DNA of 64,000 nt, from positions 233,608,646 to 233,672,645 of the forward strand of contig CM077163.1 of the NCBI GenBank assembly GCA_039583875.1, given 5' to 3'. Numbering within the stretch: the stretch's first letter is position 1; each line of letters begins with the position of its first letter. The stretch comes from Platanthera guangdongensis. Its lineage: Eukaryota > Streptophyta > Magnoliopsida > Asparagales > Orchidaceae. A model generated the notes under the pieces. That model was not told where the DNA came from. It searched no databases and saw only the letters and a program-made list of their open reading frames with translations. Below are positions 30,645-40,586 of this stretch, in pieces. The position numbers were made by a program, and so were the translations under genes.

Positions 30645-31850
30645 TCATTTCTTAATTTTTTCTATTTCTTTTCTAAGTGATTTTATTTGTCTTTTTGGCT
30701 CTAAGTGATTTTGGCAAAAAAATTTAAAACATTTTTTAAAATCATTAGAAAAAAAATCAAAATCCTCAAAACATGATACCCGATCATCTTCATCTTTTGA
30801 AAATGCTTTCAAAGCCATCAGACAGGCTTCTTCAGCAGCAGCTTCTTCCTCACTCTCAGATGCGGAACTTGACTCAGAATCTGAGTCACTCCAGGTTTCA
30901 GCAATGAAACATCTTCCTTTCTTCTTGCTTTTCTTTCTGAAGGACCGCTTCTTGTGCAGCTTCCTGCTGACTTGATTCTTTTGTTCCTCGAGAAAATCTG
31001 GAGCAATATGTTCTGACTTCTTGCATGCAAAACCGATAACCTTCTTGTTATGAGTCTTATCAAACTTTGGCTTGCCTGCACTCCATTCTCTTCTTCTAAA
31101 GCCCTCTGTCTTTATCCACCTCCTGAACCTTCTAACTAGGAGATTGAACATCTCCCCTTCAATAGTTGGGGGCTTTCCACCAGCTGTCGTCAAGGCAATG
31201 GATTTCTCCCTGGGAGTTGAGACCTCCTTTACTCCAATCTATGTCCTACTCTTCAGAAGAAACTCAAAGGATTTTAGCTTGCTTAACAGGGCATCAGTAA
31301 TGATTTCCCTGTGACATATGGACTCTCTGATGGCCCAGATCCTTGAATCTCATGTGCTTGGGAAGTATATGAGAAGCTTGTCAATGATCTCAGTCAGTGA
31401 GATCTTCTAATCCAGTCCTTCAAACTCATTGATTATGATGTTGAACCTTTTATACATTTCAACAATACTTTCTTCAGTCTACTTGTAAAAGATCTCCTAA
31501 TTCAGTCCTTTAAACTCATTGATTATAATGTTGAACCTTTCATACATTTCAGCAACACTTTTTTCAGTCTTCTTCTAAAAGTTCTCATATTGGGATATGA
31601 GAAGTGATGGTTTATCCTGTTTTTCATCAGAACTGTCATCAACAATTCTGGACAGAGACTCTCAGATTTTCTCCGGTGACTAGCAATTAACAACCTTTTA
31701 CAAAATGTCATCAGACATTGTGGATGTCAAAACGTTCATGACATTGAGATCCTAGCTCATTATCTTTTTTTCACCTTCTGTCCATTCATCTCTGGGAACT
31801 AGCTCTTGTGTTGTATTTCCACTAGCATCCTTCTTGTAAGACATTGGTGG
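30645..31850 (-). pseudogene. SIRE-like gag
   Basis: The minus strand starts MSYKKDASGNTTQ, then VPRDEWTEGEKK and YERFNIIINEFKGL, and ends in frame 31193-30645 with IGFACKKSEHIAPDF, ETWSDSDSESSS and EACLMALKAFS. The zinc knuckle has lost its first and last Cys (Gly and Phe). Stops are scattered through the N-terminal half. A direct duplication of about 90 bp around 31420-31600 repeats the LINEF segment. The acidic serine run after the knuckle is typical of SIRE-type gag. Confidence 0.75.
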
Positions 31851-32079
31851 ACGTGAAAGCACAAAATTGAAGATTCTTTTATCAATAGAATTCATATACA
31901 GTTTTATTTTGGCATTTCACAGTGTGAACTTTTCCAAGTTACATATCGGAGGTCTAGCGGATGCAAAATCTTTAAAATTATTAGAACTCATTTTTGAAAA
32001 TAGATTTATACACTATTAGGTATAGGTTTACAACAATTCAGATCTTTATGATCAATGTGTTAACCTTTATTTGATCAAT

Positions 32080-32095
32080 CTCGCATTGATACCAA
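32080..32095 (-). other. SIRE-like primer-binding site
   Basis: The reverse complement is TTGGTATCAATGCGAG, one base inside the 5' LTR end. The start matches the initiator-tRNA-Met PBS (TGGTATCA); the following bases diverge. Confidence 0.75.
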
Positions 32096-32096
32096 T

Positions 32097-33785
32097 TGAA
32101 AGGGTGAATAATTGTGCCTAAAGCCTCTGAGAATTCTCTAGATGGGTGAATAGAAATTTAAAATTAGTTTATAAAACTATTTACTAGACTTATATAATTT
32201 AGGTTAGCATCCACAGAATAACAGTCGAAGAACATAAGCATAGAAAAAGTAAAAGCACACATGCAACACAGCTAAGCAAATCACAGCACAGAAAACATCA
32301 AAATTATAGAGGTTCCTCAAAATTTGGGTACATCCACTTTCTACAACTTTGGTAGGAAATACACTATCATAGTGTCTAAGTCTTTTGATAAGGACACTCT
32401 CAAAATCAGGAACTGAGTTTTTTGATAAGAAGACTTTTAGAACCAATACACTAGATTTTTTGATAAGGAGAATTTGAATCAGAGATTGAGTCTTTTGATA
32501 AGGAGACTCTCAAAACCAGGACTGAATCTTTTGAAGAGGGATTCTCAAAACTTTTTACTGAGTTACATAATGAGAAGAAATAGAAGAGAATAAGAAAAGA
32601 AGAAGAAGAATTGTCTTCAGGAATGAGTCATCTTTCAGTAAATATCTGAGGACTATTCGGGAACTAAAAGTTCAGGATCTTCTTGATGAATGAATCCTTG
32701 CTGAAAAGAAGATGCAAGGATTATATGCTCTAAGATCTTTTTCTTTTAGATTGTTCTCTGAATATTTGCTGCAGTAATAGTGAAGAAGAACAGAGAGTTG
32801 TTGTAGTAGACAATCTGATTGATTTTTTGTATTTTGTATTCTTTTTGTGTCTGTGTATCTTTTTGTACTCAAAATCTATGTTCCTCGGTTTGAATTCATG
32901 GTATATCAATCCTTGAATCAATTTGAATTTCTTCAAGAAAATTATCTACATAAGGAAAAGGATAATATCCTTCTATTTTTGTCTTCAAGAATTCCATGCA
33001 CCTCTTCAAAATTCTTCCTTATAAGGGTTTAGGGTTTATTCACTTTGAAAATTCTATTAGAAATCGTTCCTTTAATCTTCTCCCTATAAGTCTGATTGAA
33101 TGCCTCTGAAGTTTCCTTTTTGGATATATGTATCGACGCTACTTCGAGTCTGGAAGAAGGTGCATAAAAATCTGCTCCAGAATAAAAATTCGTCGACTTA
33201 AACTCGTTACTCGGCGTATGCATCGACTTCCATCTTGAGGAGCCATCAACTTCACTTCAGAGGATGTGTCGACAGCTAGTCAGAGTCACATTGACTTATA
33301 GTCGTTGCGTCAACTTCTAGTCAACGCATATTTACCTTGACTGAATTTCTTCCTATTTTCAGTTTGCCTTTCATATGCCCTTGACTTAACTGACATCTTA
33401 GGACCTCTATGAGCACATTACCCTCACTATACAATATGGGCAATTGTCCTAGAGTGTAAAATCACTTATGAATAATTTGTTAAGTAAAATCAATAGGATG
33501 CGTCGACTTATGAGGAGCCATCAACTTCACTTCAGAGGATGCGTCGACAGCTAGTCAGAGTCACATCGACTTCTAGTCGTTGCGTCAACTTCTAGTCAAC
33601 GCATATTTACCTTGACTGAATTTCTTCCTATTTTCAGTTTGCCTTTCATATGCCCTTGACTTAACTGACATCTTAGGACTTCTATGAGCACATTACCCTC
33701 ACTATACAATATGGGCAATTGTCCTAGAGTGTAAAATCACTTATGAATAATTTGTTAAGTAAAATCAATAGGATTTTTCCCAACA
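32097..33785 (-). repeat. SIRE-like 5' LTR with internal tandem duplication
   Basis: 1689 bp between TGAAAGGG and CCCAACA. A 275-bp segment starting at GAGGAGCCATCAACTTCAC (33237) is repeated at 33512 with few differences, up to the LTR edge. The 3' LTR has one copy of the corresponding region, so the duplication arose after integration. The region has many GTCGAC motifs. Confidence 0.8.
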
Positions 33786-33962
33786 CCCTGCGTTGTCCGC
33801 TTAACATGAGTTTCCCTCATCAAAAGGAGGTTTGCGGTTCAGGACCCAATCACAACAACCCGCCATTGGAATTAGCGGTTGCGGCAATCAGATCCGTGGA
33901 GATGGGTTAGGGTCACTGGTCTGCAGACCTGTAGCGCGCCCACAATAGACCAGGGTGTTACA
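33786..33962 (+). mobile_element. Cassandra-like LTR pair, right part
   Basis: Reverse complement begins TGTAACACCCTGGTCTATTG and runs colinear with 6575-6745 (ACAGGTCTGCAGACC, CCGCTAATTCCAATGGCG, GTCCTGAA). It is the other inverted arm of the Cassandra-like structure. Confidence 0.65.
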
Positions 33963-35434
33963 TAAATAACATCCATTTTTGAATCTAGTGCAGTATAGAA
34001 GGCTGAAATCTCCATGTTGAGATCTATTTCCACCGACTTATGGAAGCTTCATTTTTTATCGAAGACACGGGCACTGCTACTACAACCAGTGGGAAATGAA
34101 GCTCAAAATGGAAAAATAAAAGTGTTTTGATAACCTCCATAGTTGAATTCGATGCGGAGGAAAAGACAAAAATCTTGCTTTTGAGCTTCATCTCCCACTG
34201 AAGTGTTGAAGCAGAGATTTTTCACTGGAGTCATGGATGCTTCTCTCCCAAACGATGGATTGAAGCTCAAAATGAATAAAAGAAAGTATTTGGATAATCT
34301 AAATTTTTTATATCAGGTGCCGTTCAAAATGTCAATTTTGAACTTTATTTCTCACTGAAGTGTCGAAACTCCATTTCTCACTAGAGCATCACAACTCTCC
34401 CAAATGATGGGAAATAGAGCTCAAATAAATGAAAGAATTTGGATGATCTCTATTTTCAAAATCCGGTGTCGTAGGAAATGCCAAATTTACATTTTGAGAT
34501 CCATTTCCCACAAAGTTTGAAAACATCATTTTGCGCTAGATCTGTAATTTTGAACTATATTTCTCACCAAAATATTGAAACTCCATTTCTCACTGGAGCA
34601 GCACTACTGATGCAGCACCCAGCATCTCACCAGGCCTGCCACCCAGCCCGGCGTCACACCGTCTGGGGGCCCAACATGGCGTCGCACCAGGTGGGCTTTA
34701 TCAGGGCCGTGGCCCATGCACCCAAACCCGTCTTGGGGTCCCACCACAGGAATACCGAAGGTTTTTGAGGTCGGGTCAGTTCGATCCAGCGGATCAGTTG
34801 GTGATGAAAGCTCGCCTGAGAGCTTCTTATCAAGGGGGTCGCCGGGTCGAACTGACCCGACCTCAAAAACCTTTGGTATTCCTGTGGTGGGACCCCGAGA
34901 CGGGTTTGGGTGCATGGGTCGCGGCCCTGATAAAGCCCACATGGTGCGACGCCATGTTGGGCCCCCAGACGGTGTGACGCCGGGCTGGGTGGCAGGCCTG
35001 GTGAGACGCTGGGTGCTGCATCATAAAAGTGTGGATCAGTCGGTGATGAAAGCTCGCCTGAGAGCTTCTTATCAACGGGGTCGCCGGATCGAACTGACCC
35101 AACCTCAAAAACCTTCAGTATTCCTGTGGTGGGACCCCGAGACGGGTTTGGGTGCATGGGCCGCGGCCCTGATAAAGCCCACATGGTGCGACGCCATGTT
35201 GGGCCCCCAGACGGTGTGACGCCGGGCTGGGTGGCAGGCCTGGTGAGACGCTGGGTACTGCATCAACTACTCTCCTAAATGATGGGAAATATAGCTCAAA
35301 ATAGATAAATGAAAGAATTTGGATGATCTCTATTTTCGAAATCTGATATCGTCGGAAATGCCAACTTTACATTTTGAGATCCATTTCCCACAGAAGTTTG
35401 AAAACTTTATTTCTCGCTAGATCTCGAATGTTAC
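33963..35434. repeat. Diverged tandem repeat family around the hairpin element
   Basis: Units share GATGGGAAATAGAGCTCAAA, GAAAGAATTTGGATGATCTC and CATTTTGAGATCCATTTCCC. Clear copies lie at about 34400-34600 and 35278-35430; weaker ones lie from 34080 on and also left of the Cassandra-like element (6520-6565, GAATGAAGCTCAAATGAAG). This is the local DNA into which the Cassandra-like and hairpin elements inserted. Non-coding. Confidence 0.55.
34608..35265. mobile_element. Long-hairpin element with TSD ACTAC
   Basis: Ends TGATGCAGCACCCAGC and GCTGGGTACTGCATCA are inverted and flanked by ACTAC (34603-34607, 35266-35270). The left arm (about 34608-34783) is nearly the exact reverse complement of about 34846-35026, with a loop of about 60 bp; the loop plus right arm is then repeated directly (35033-35265). 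No protein is supported; the six overlapping frames of 70-176 codons mirror each other because of the palindrome. Confidence 0.8.
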
Positions 35435-35806
35435 TGATACGTATACGCCTCGCATACTCAGCTGACGATTTGCACTACACATAGCTCCCTCAAGACGCGG
35501 TCTTTAGGGATTATCTTATATTTCATAATTTATTATGTATTTGTCCTTTATGATTTTTGTCATGTAGTGGGGGACTCCATCCATATAAGAAGCCCTAGAG
35601 TTAGAGTCTTGGTATCTTGAGTGTTGGATGTTTGGCTCTCTTGGAGAGTGGAGTGCAAGGAAGACCCAGCCTCTGGATGCTTAGCTGGATTCATCTCCTG
35701 ATTGTATCTTTAAGATTGCTTGATGCAATGCAAGTTACGTGTACTCGATCGTGATGCAGCTACAGCGTATCAACGGGTCTGACCTGCCACTCTCCGCCCG
35801 CCACTT

Positions 35807-36598
35807 TTGGTCGTCGGGAACCAGTCGATACTTCTCCCTTGTAATGGATCTCCCTCACCCTCAGATCCCGCCTCATGCGATGGACAGCATCCACGCGGAC
35901 ATCGCCACCTCTATGCGGCTTTACGTTGCATCGTAGTCGCGTTATCACCAACACCCAGCATGGCTCTCCTTCCAGTCGTCGACCAACCGACCATTGTGGA
36001 CTTTTGTCCAACATCCTTGCATGACCGCCTCGACTGGATAGAAACCCGGTCGACCACTCTCATGTTTGTGGCGCAGGAGTTACGTCACCAACTCCTTCAA
36101 GGGTCGTTCACTCTATTATCCACTAGTCTCTATGGGCTGCCAAGCTCCACCCTCCCCACTGGCGGTCCAATCCGGCCTACTTTGAACTCCAGTGCTCCTC
36201 TAACAGCTCCTCTCTTTGTTGTAGACGACGCAGCCTATCTTCTTCCTGATGCGGACGAAGCAACTGCGCCTCACCCTGATGTCGCAGAGGCAGTCGCGCC
36301 TCCCCTTGTTGTCGAAGACACATCCACGCCTCTCCCTGCTAATGACGACACAGTCGTGCCTCTCTTGCTGCCGACGAAGCATTCATGCTCACAGTGCCCC
36401 ACCCTACTACAGTCGACAGGGGCCGGGGCGCACATCCCCTTTATCAAGCTCTTGTGTCAGTTGTCTTCCACGCCGAAAACACTCGATCCTCTCTTCCGCT
36501 CTCCATACCTGCGCCTCCTCCGAAAATCGAGCCCCCCGCCTTCCTGTCTAGTCTGCGTGGACGTTGCCTGGCAACCTATTTTTCCTCAATCCTGCTGA
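35807..36598 (+). CDS. Uncharacterised frame in the non-autonomous LTR element, copy 1
   Basis: A 263-codon frame. Its middle part (SLHDRLDWIETRSTTLMFVA, QELRHQLLQGSFTLLSTS, TGGPIRPTLNSSAPLTAP) has helical, gag-like character. It is followed by Asp/Ala/Pro-rich 12-13 residue repeats of the type VVEDTSTPLP, PDADEATAPH, one per about 36-39 bp. No zinc knuckle and no recognised domain. The block is duplicated downstream (36624-37200), partly in another frame. Function unknown. Confidence 0.4.
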   Translation: MVVGNQSILLPCNGSPSPSDPASCDGQHPRGHRHLYAALRCIVVALSPTPSMALLPVVDQPTIVDFCPTSLHDRLDWIETRSTTLMFVAQELRHQLLQGSFTLLSTSLYGLPSSTLPTGGPIRPTLNSSAPLTAPLFVVDDAAYLLPDADEATAPHPDVAEAVAPPLVVEDTSTPLPANDDTVVPLLLPTKHSCSQCPTLLQSTGAGAHIPFIKLLCQLSSTPKTLDPLFRSPYLRLLRKSSPPPSCLVCVDVAWQPIFPQSC

Positions 36599-37185
36599 GC
36601 CTCGTACCTTCCCCATTTCCATGTCCAACATCCTTGCATGACTGCCTCGACTGGATTGAGAACCAATCGACCGCTCTCATGTCTGTGGCGTGGGAGTTAC
36701 GTCGCCAACTCCTTCAAGGGTCGTTCACTTTGTTGTCCACTAGCTTCGATGGGCTGCCGAGCTCCACCCTCCCCACTGGCGGTCCAATCCGGCCTACTTG
36801 GAACTCCAGTGCTCCTCTAACAGCTCCTCTCTCTGTTGTAGACGACGCTGCTGATCTTCTTCCTGATGCGGACGAAGTAAGTGCACCTCTCCCTGATGCC
36901 GCAGAGGAAGTCGCGCCTCTCCCTGATGCCGCAGAGGAAGTCGCGCCTCCCCCTGCTGCCGAAGACACATCCACACCTCTCCCTACTACCGACGATGCAA
37001 TCGTGCCTATCTTTGTTGTCGATGAAGCATCTGTGCCCCACCCTGCTACAGTCGACCGGGGCCGGGGCGCACATCCCCTTTATCAAGCTCTTGTGTCAAT
37101 TGTCTTCCACGCCGAAAACACTCGATCCTTTCTTCCACTCTCCATACTTGCGCCTCCTCCGAAAATCGATCTCCTTCCTGTCTAG
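36385..37185 (+). CDS. Uncharacterised frame in the non-autonomous LTR element, copy 2
   Basis: A 266-codon frame. From about residue 80 it repeats the copy-1 module (SLHDCLDWIENQSTALMSVA, GLPSSTLPTGGPIRPTWNS) and has PDAAEEVAPL repeats (two identical units at 36892-36951). Its first part reads copy-1 DNA in a different frame. The two modules are a direct duplication of about 619 bp (36009 versus 36628). Confidence 0.35.
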   Translation: MLTVPHPTTVDRGRGAHPLYQALVSVVFHAENTRSSLPLSIPAPPPKIEPPAFLSSLRGRCLATYFSSILLSLVPSPFPCPTSLHDCLDWIENQSTALMSVAWELRRQLLQGSFTLLSTSFDGLPSSTLPTGGPIRPTWNSSAPLTAPLSVVDDAADLLPDADEVSAPLPDAAEEVAPLPDAAEEVAPPPAAEDTSTPLPTTDDAIVPIFVVDEASVPHPATVDRGRGAHPLYQALVSIVFHAENTRSFLPLSILAPPPKIDLLPV

Positions 37186-38366
37186 TCCGTGCGGACGCTG
37201 CCTAGTAGACTATTTTTCCCCAGTCCTGCTGAGCCCCATACCTTCCCCATTTCCCATTGTCCCATTCTCACTTAATATCGCCTGGGCCCCACACCTCTCT
37301 CTACACGCTTCCCCTATCCCAATTTCCCTTCTCTTTAATTTTTTTATAATGCCACCTCACCCTACAACCTTCCAATTTCCATTCTCTTTAATTTTTTTTA
37401 TTTAGGCTCGTCTTCCCACATTTCCCCACCATTATTCCCTTATTTTGGCGAAACTTATTTTCTCGCCTTCGGTTCTCAAGGACCCTGACAAATTTAATTT
37501 GCGTCCGCAACTATCCCAGTCTTTTATTTCACGACTGTTCGATTCAACATCTTTTCATTTCTTGGACAGAATCGTTACGAGCATGGCTTTAGTTTCTATC
37601 AGTCCTTCCATTGGTATGCGCCTCCAAGCTCTTGATATTTCACCAGAACCGCCCCCAGAGGAGCCGCCAAAGTCTTCGCGTCGCACTCAGGGGACCCTGA
37701 CTGACTCGACCTTGAGGACAGTGTCAATTTTCCAATCGGGGGTGTGTTGATATGTATATGCCTCGCACGCTCAAATGACAATTTGCACTACACATAGCTC
37801 TCTCGGAGACGCAGCCTTTAGGGATTATCTTATATTTCCTAATTTATTATGTATTTGTCCTTTATGATTTTTGGCATGTAGTGGGGGGTTCCATCTATAT
37901 AAGAAGCCCTAGGATTAGAGCCTTGGTATCTTGAGTCTTGGATGTTTGGCTCTCTTGAAGAGTGGAGTGTCAAGAAGGACCCAACCTCTGTATGCTTGGC
38001 AAGATTCATCTCATGATTGTATCTTTAAATTTGTTTAATGCAATGCAAGCTACGTGTACTCGATCGTGATACAATTACAGTGAATCAGTTACTTAAAGAG
38101 TAAGTTAAATCATTTTATAATGTTATTAAGACAAAATAGTTATTCAACAAATGTATCGCTAAAATGTGTTTGAATCAGTGCTATTCTGAACACAATGTAA
38201 AATTATTTTAGGATAATTTGGTTATCTAATGGTAGATAACATGTTTTAAAGAGCAAAAAATGAGATCCTTATTTGGTTGGATATATTGAGAAACCAATAT
38301 CAATTTTAAACTCTATAGGCACCATCAAAATGCCCAAAAATATGATGACTATATTTCCGCACTGAT

Positions 38367-38548
38367 CGAGCAGCCCGGTGCACAAAGCATCCCTGCACAA
38401 CAAGGGTCGAGGAAAGGGTCCCACCGCAAGGGTGAAATGTAGGTAAACCTTACCCGACATTTTTGCAAGAGGCTGCTTCCAGGACTCAAACCCGTGACCT
38501 CAGGGTCACACGGCAACGTCTTAACCGGTGTGCCAAGGCTCCCCTTCA
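38367..38548 (-). mobile_element. Au-like SINE with 14-bp TSD
   Basis: The minus strand reads GGGGAGCCTTGGCACACCGG (A box region), GGTCACGGGTTTGAGTCC (B box), GCAGCCTCTTGCAAAAATG, GGTAAGG and GTGCACCGGGCTGC at the 3' end. This is the layout of the Au SINE of flowering plants, whose 5' part derives from a tRNA. The flanks ATTTCCGCACTGAT (38353-38366) and ATTTCGGCACTGAT (38549-38562) are a 14-bp duplication with one mismatch. About 180 bp, full length. Confidence 0.9.
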
Positions 38549-38755
38549 ATTTCGGCACTGATAATGACTAGGATTCAAGTCATTACTTTCTAAAGCATGT
38601 TTCCTATCTACAACAATAAAAGGAGTCATTCTAATAAACGATAATGATCATTATCTTTCGCCGTTAAATCATTTTTCATTTTTTAGACATTGGCATTTAT
38701 AATTTGCTATACTAAACATTTAGATGCCATATAAAATAAAATTTAAACATCCTTC

Positions 38756-40441
38756 TGTTGGAATTGTGAGTTTATTATTATATTAGTTTATTAGAGTTTT
38801 TAGGAGTTTAGTCCCACATCGTGAGTCCGGTTTAAATGTCTTGTTGTATTTCCTATATAAATCCCCCTCCGAAGATGAATAAAACACAACTTCTATTTCT
38901 CTTTTATTTCTTCCAGCATAGTATCAGAGGCCAAGATCTGAAACCCTAAAATTTTTTACGTGGCCGCCACATTCCCGCTCTTGTTTCAACCCCAGCCATA
39001 ACCCGTTAGTCGTAGCCTCCGCTTCTTCTTCCCCCGTCAAGCCACAAGAAGGCGCTCCGGTCTCTCATTCTGCTCTCGCTCCCATCAAAGGAATCGAGGT
39101 CGGATTCCATCGACGGGAGCGAATCTTGTCCCCTCTACGATCTGCGATACCTCCTCTTCCCGTCGTCGACGGAAGACTCCTCCCTTTTTTGATTTTGTCG
39201 ATCGTTATCGCTCCCTTGCGTCTGCAGCTTCATCGATCTCGTCGATGATCCTGATCATTGTTCCCATCGTCTATCTTGGAGGCTCTTCTGGCCGCCGATT
39301 CCGTCATGTGTCTGATGCGCCTCTTCCTCTCCTCTGATCTCGACGCCAGTCTCTCAATGCGGCTACCATCGACTGGCCTGGCGCCGGTGTGGTTGTTGTT
39401 GTCCTCAGCAACAAGCACAATCAGATTTGCGATATCTCCTCTTCATGTTGATTCTTCTGCGCCTTCTTTGGCAGACTTCTCAGTCAACATCTGCTTACAG
39501 TTCTTTTGCATCTCGCTGGTACTCATTTTGATGGCTTCCTCTGTTGGTTTCATGTCCGCTTCTTCAACATGAGGATAAATTCCCTCTAGATTCCTTCTCT
39601 TATGCTTTGGCCACCTCACTGCTCTAGATCCAACCATTGCCCTCATTTTTCCGATGATTCCAGCTGCTACAGTCGCTTTCAGGGTGTTGATCTATTGTCG
39701 AAGATGAAGTTTGTGTGTTTTCAGTCATTTGTCTATGCCTATATGCACATGCTTTCCACGTGAGGGGAAGTATTGGGATAAAGACGACTCGGATGATCTT
39801 TCTCGACTTTTTCGCCTTTATTTCACACGGTCTCCAAGCTTATATTGTTTTTGACTCCCCATGTTTATTTATTGATTGGTCAAGTATTGGGGCGCGGTTG
39901 TGTTGGTTGTTCTAATCTCAGTGTTTATGTCGCGTGAGACCGTGTCGTGCGGGACCGTTCCATGAGGGACCGCCCTTTGTGCGGATTATCCCTGACAGAT
40001 TATCACCGATGGATTATCCTCGGTTGCCTGCTGATGATCTGGTCCATATCTTTTGTTCTCTTTCGTATGTTGTGTGTGTAGGTGATGTTGGTTGACTGGT
40101 GTCCAACGTGTCCATGTCGTGTGTGGGTCCTGCGTCGTGTGTGGCTATGTCCCCGGCTTGATTTCCCGGTTTAGAATTTCCTCCAGTGGCTCGTCTGATG
40201 TTTTGTCTCGCATCATCTACCTCCATTGTTGTTAGTTGTTGTGTCTAAGTTGAAGGGTCCCCCCTTCAGCTTGAGGGGAATGTTGAAATTATGAGTTTAT
40301 TATTATATTAATTTATTAGAGTCTTTAGGAGTTTAGTCTCACATCGTGAGTCTGGTTTAAGTGTCTTGTTGTATTTCCTATATAAAGCCTCATATGAGGA
40401 TGAATAATACATCTCTTCTATTTCTTTTCTATTCTCCAACA
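38756..40441 (+). mobile_element. Short copia-type LTR element without pol, TSD CCTTC
   Basis: LTRs 38756-38918 and 40281-40441 (163/161 bp; TGTTGGAATTGTGAG ... CCAGCA/CCAACA, with TTTAGTCCCACATCGTGAG inside). PBS TAGTATCAGAGGC at 38919; PPT TTGAGGGGAA at 40271. CCTTC lies at 38751-38755 and 40442-40446. The interior of 1.36 kb has only frames below 105 codons and no gag or pol motif. It sits about 145 bp from a REM exon. Confidence 0.9.
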
Positions 40442-40586
40442 CCTTCAAAGATACGAGTGAAGAACATTGGCTATCAATTTTCATTAAATAGCATAGAAAT
40501 ATCCTCATAAATTACAAAGCCAAAAAAAACATTTTTACGTTTCATTCAAGGTTGTAAAACAAGCTTCAGGTGGCTAGCTGACTTAC

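Larger units (their letters stand above)
6867..33785 (-). mobile_element. SIRE-like Ty1/copia retrotransposon, heavily nested
   Basis: Minus-strand element with LTRs that start TGTTGGGAAAAATCC and end CCTTTCA. The 5' LTR is 32097-33785. The 3' LTR is in pieces at 6867-7213, 16169-17144 and 17709-17788. The PBS (TTGGTATCAATGCGAG) and PPT (ATAAGGAGAGAT) adjoin the inner LTR ends. The flanks CCCTA (6862-6866) and CCCTG (33786-33790) are a TSD differing by one transition. Internal sequence keeps a gag with a degenerate knuckle and the GAG-pre-integrase/integrase region; no RT domain is recognisable. At least six other elements sit inside it. It sits in the 5S-like region of the Cassandra-like element. 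Confidence 0.8.
35435..38087 (+). mobile_element. Non-autonomous LTR retrotransposon, TSD GTTAC
   Basis: LTRs 35435-35772 and 37748-38087 (338/340 bp; TGATACGTATACGCC ... TACAGCGTATCA). GTTAC lies immediately outside both ends. A purine-rich CGGGGGTGTG precedes the 3' LTR. The sequence after the 5' LTR (ACGGGTCTGACC) does not match the usual initiator-Met PBS. The interior of about 2 kb encodes no protease, RT or integrase, so the element depends on a partner. Confidence 0.9.
6316..40586 (-). other. Giant transposon-filled intron of the REM B3 gene
   Basis: The donor is GTAAGT (40586-40581) after exon base 40587; the acceptor AG is at 6317-6316. Both are canonical, and the join is in phase 0 in the middle of a B3 domain. 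The interval of about 34.3 kb consists almost entirely of the nested mobile elements described below, all with decayed coding regions. Whether the intron is still spliced, or the gene was broken by the insertions, cannot be read from DNA. The intact frames and splice sites on both sides argue for function or recent loss. Confidence 0.7.

Noticed and set aside
34604..35219. Overlapping frames of 70-176 codons on both strands repeating the same peptide
   Set aside because: They mirror each other because the sequence is a large hairpin with a duplicated arm; no motif is present.
38485..38545. tRNA gene
   Set aside because: A and B box-like motifs are present, but there is no cloverleaf and the sequence continues into an Au-type SINE body with a TSD.
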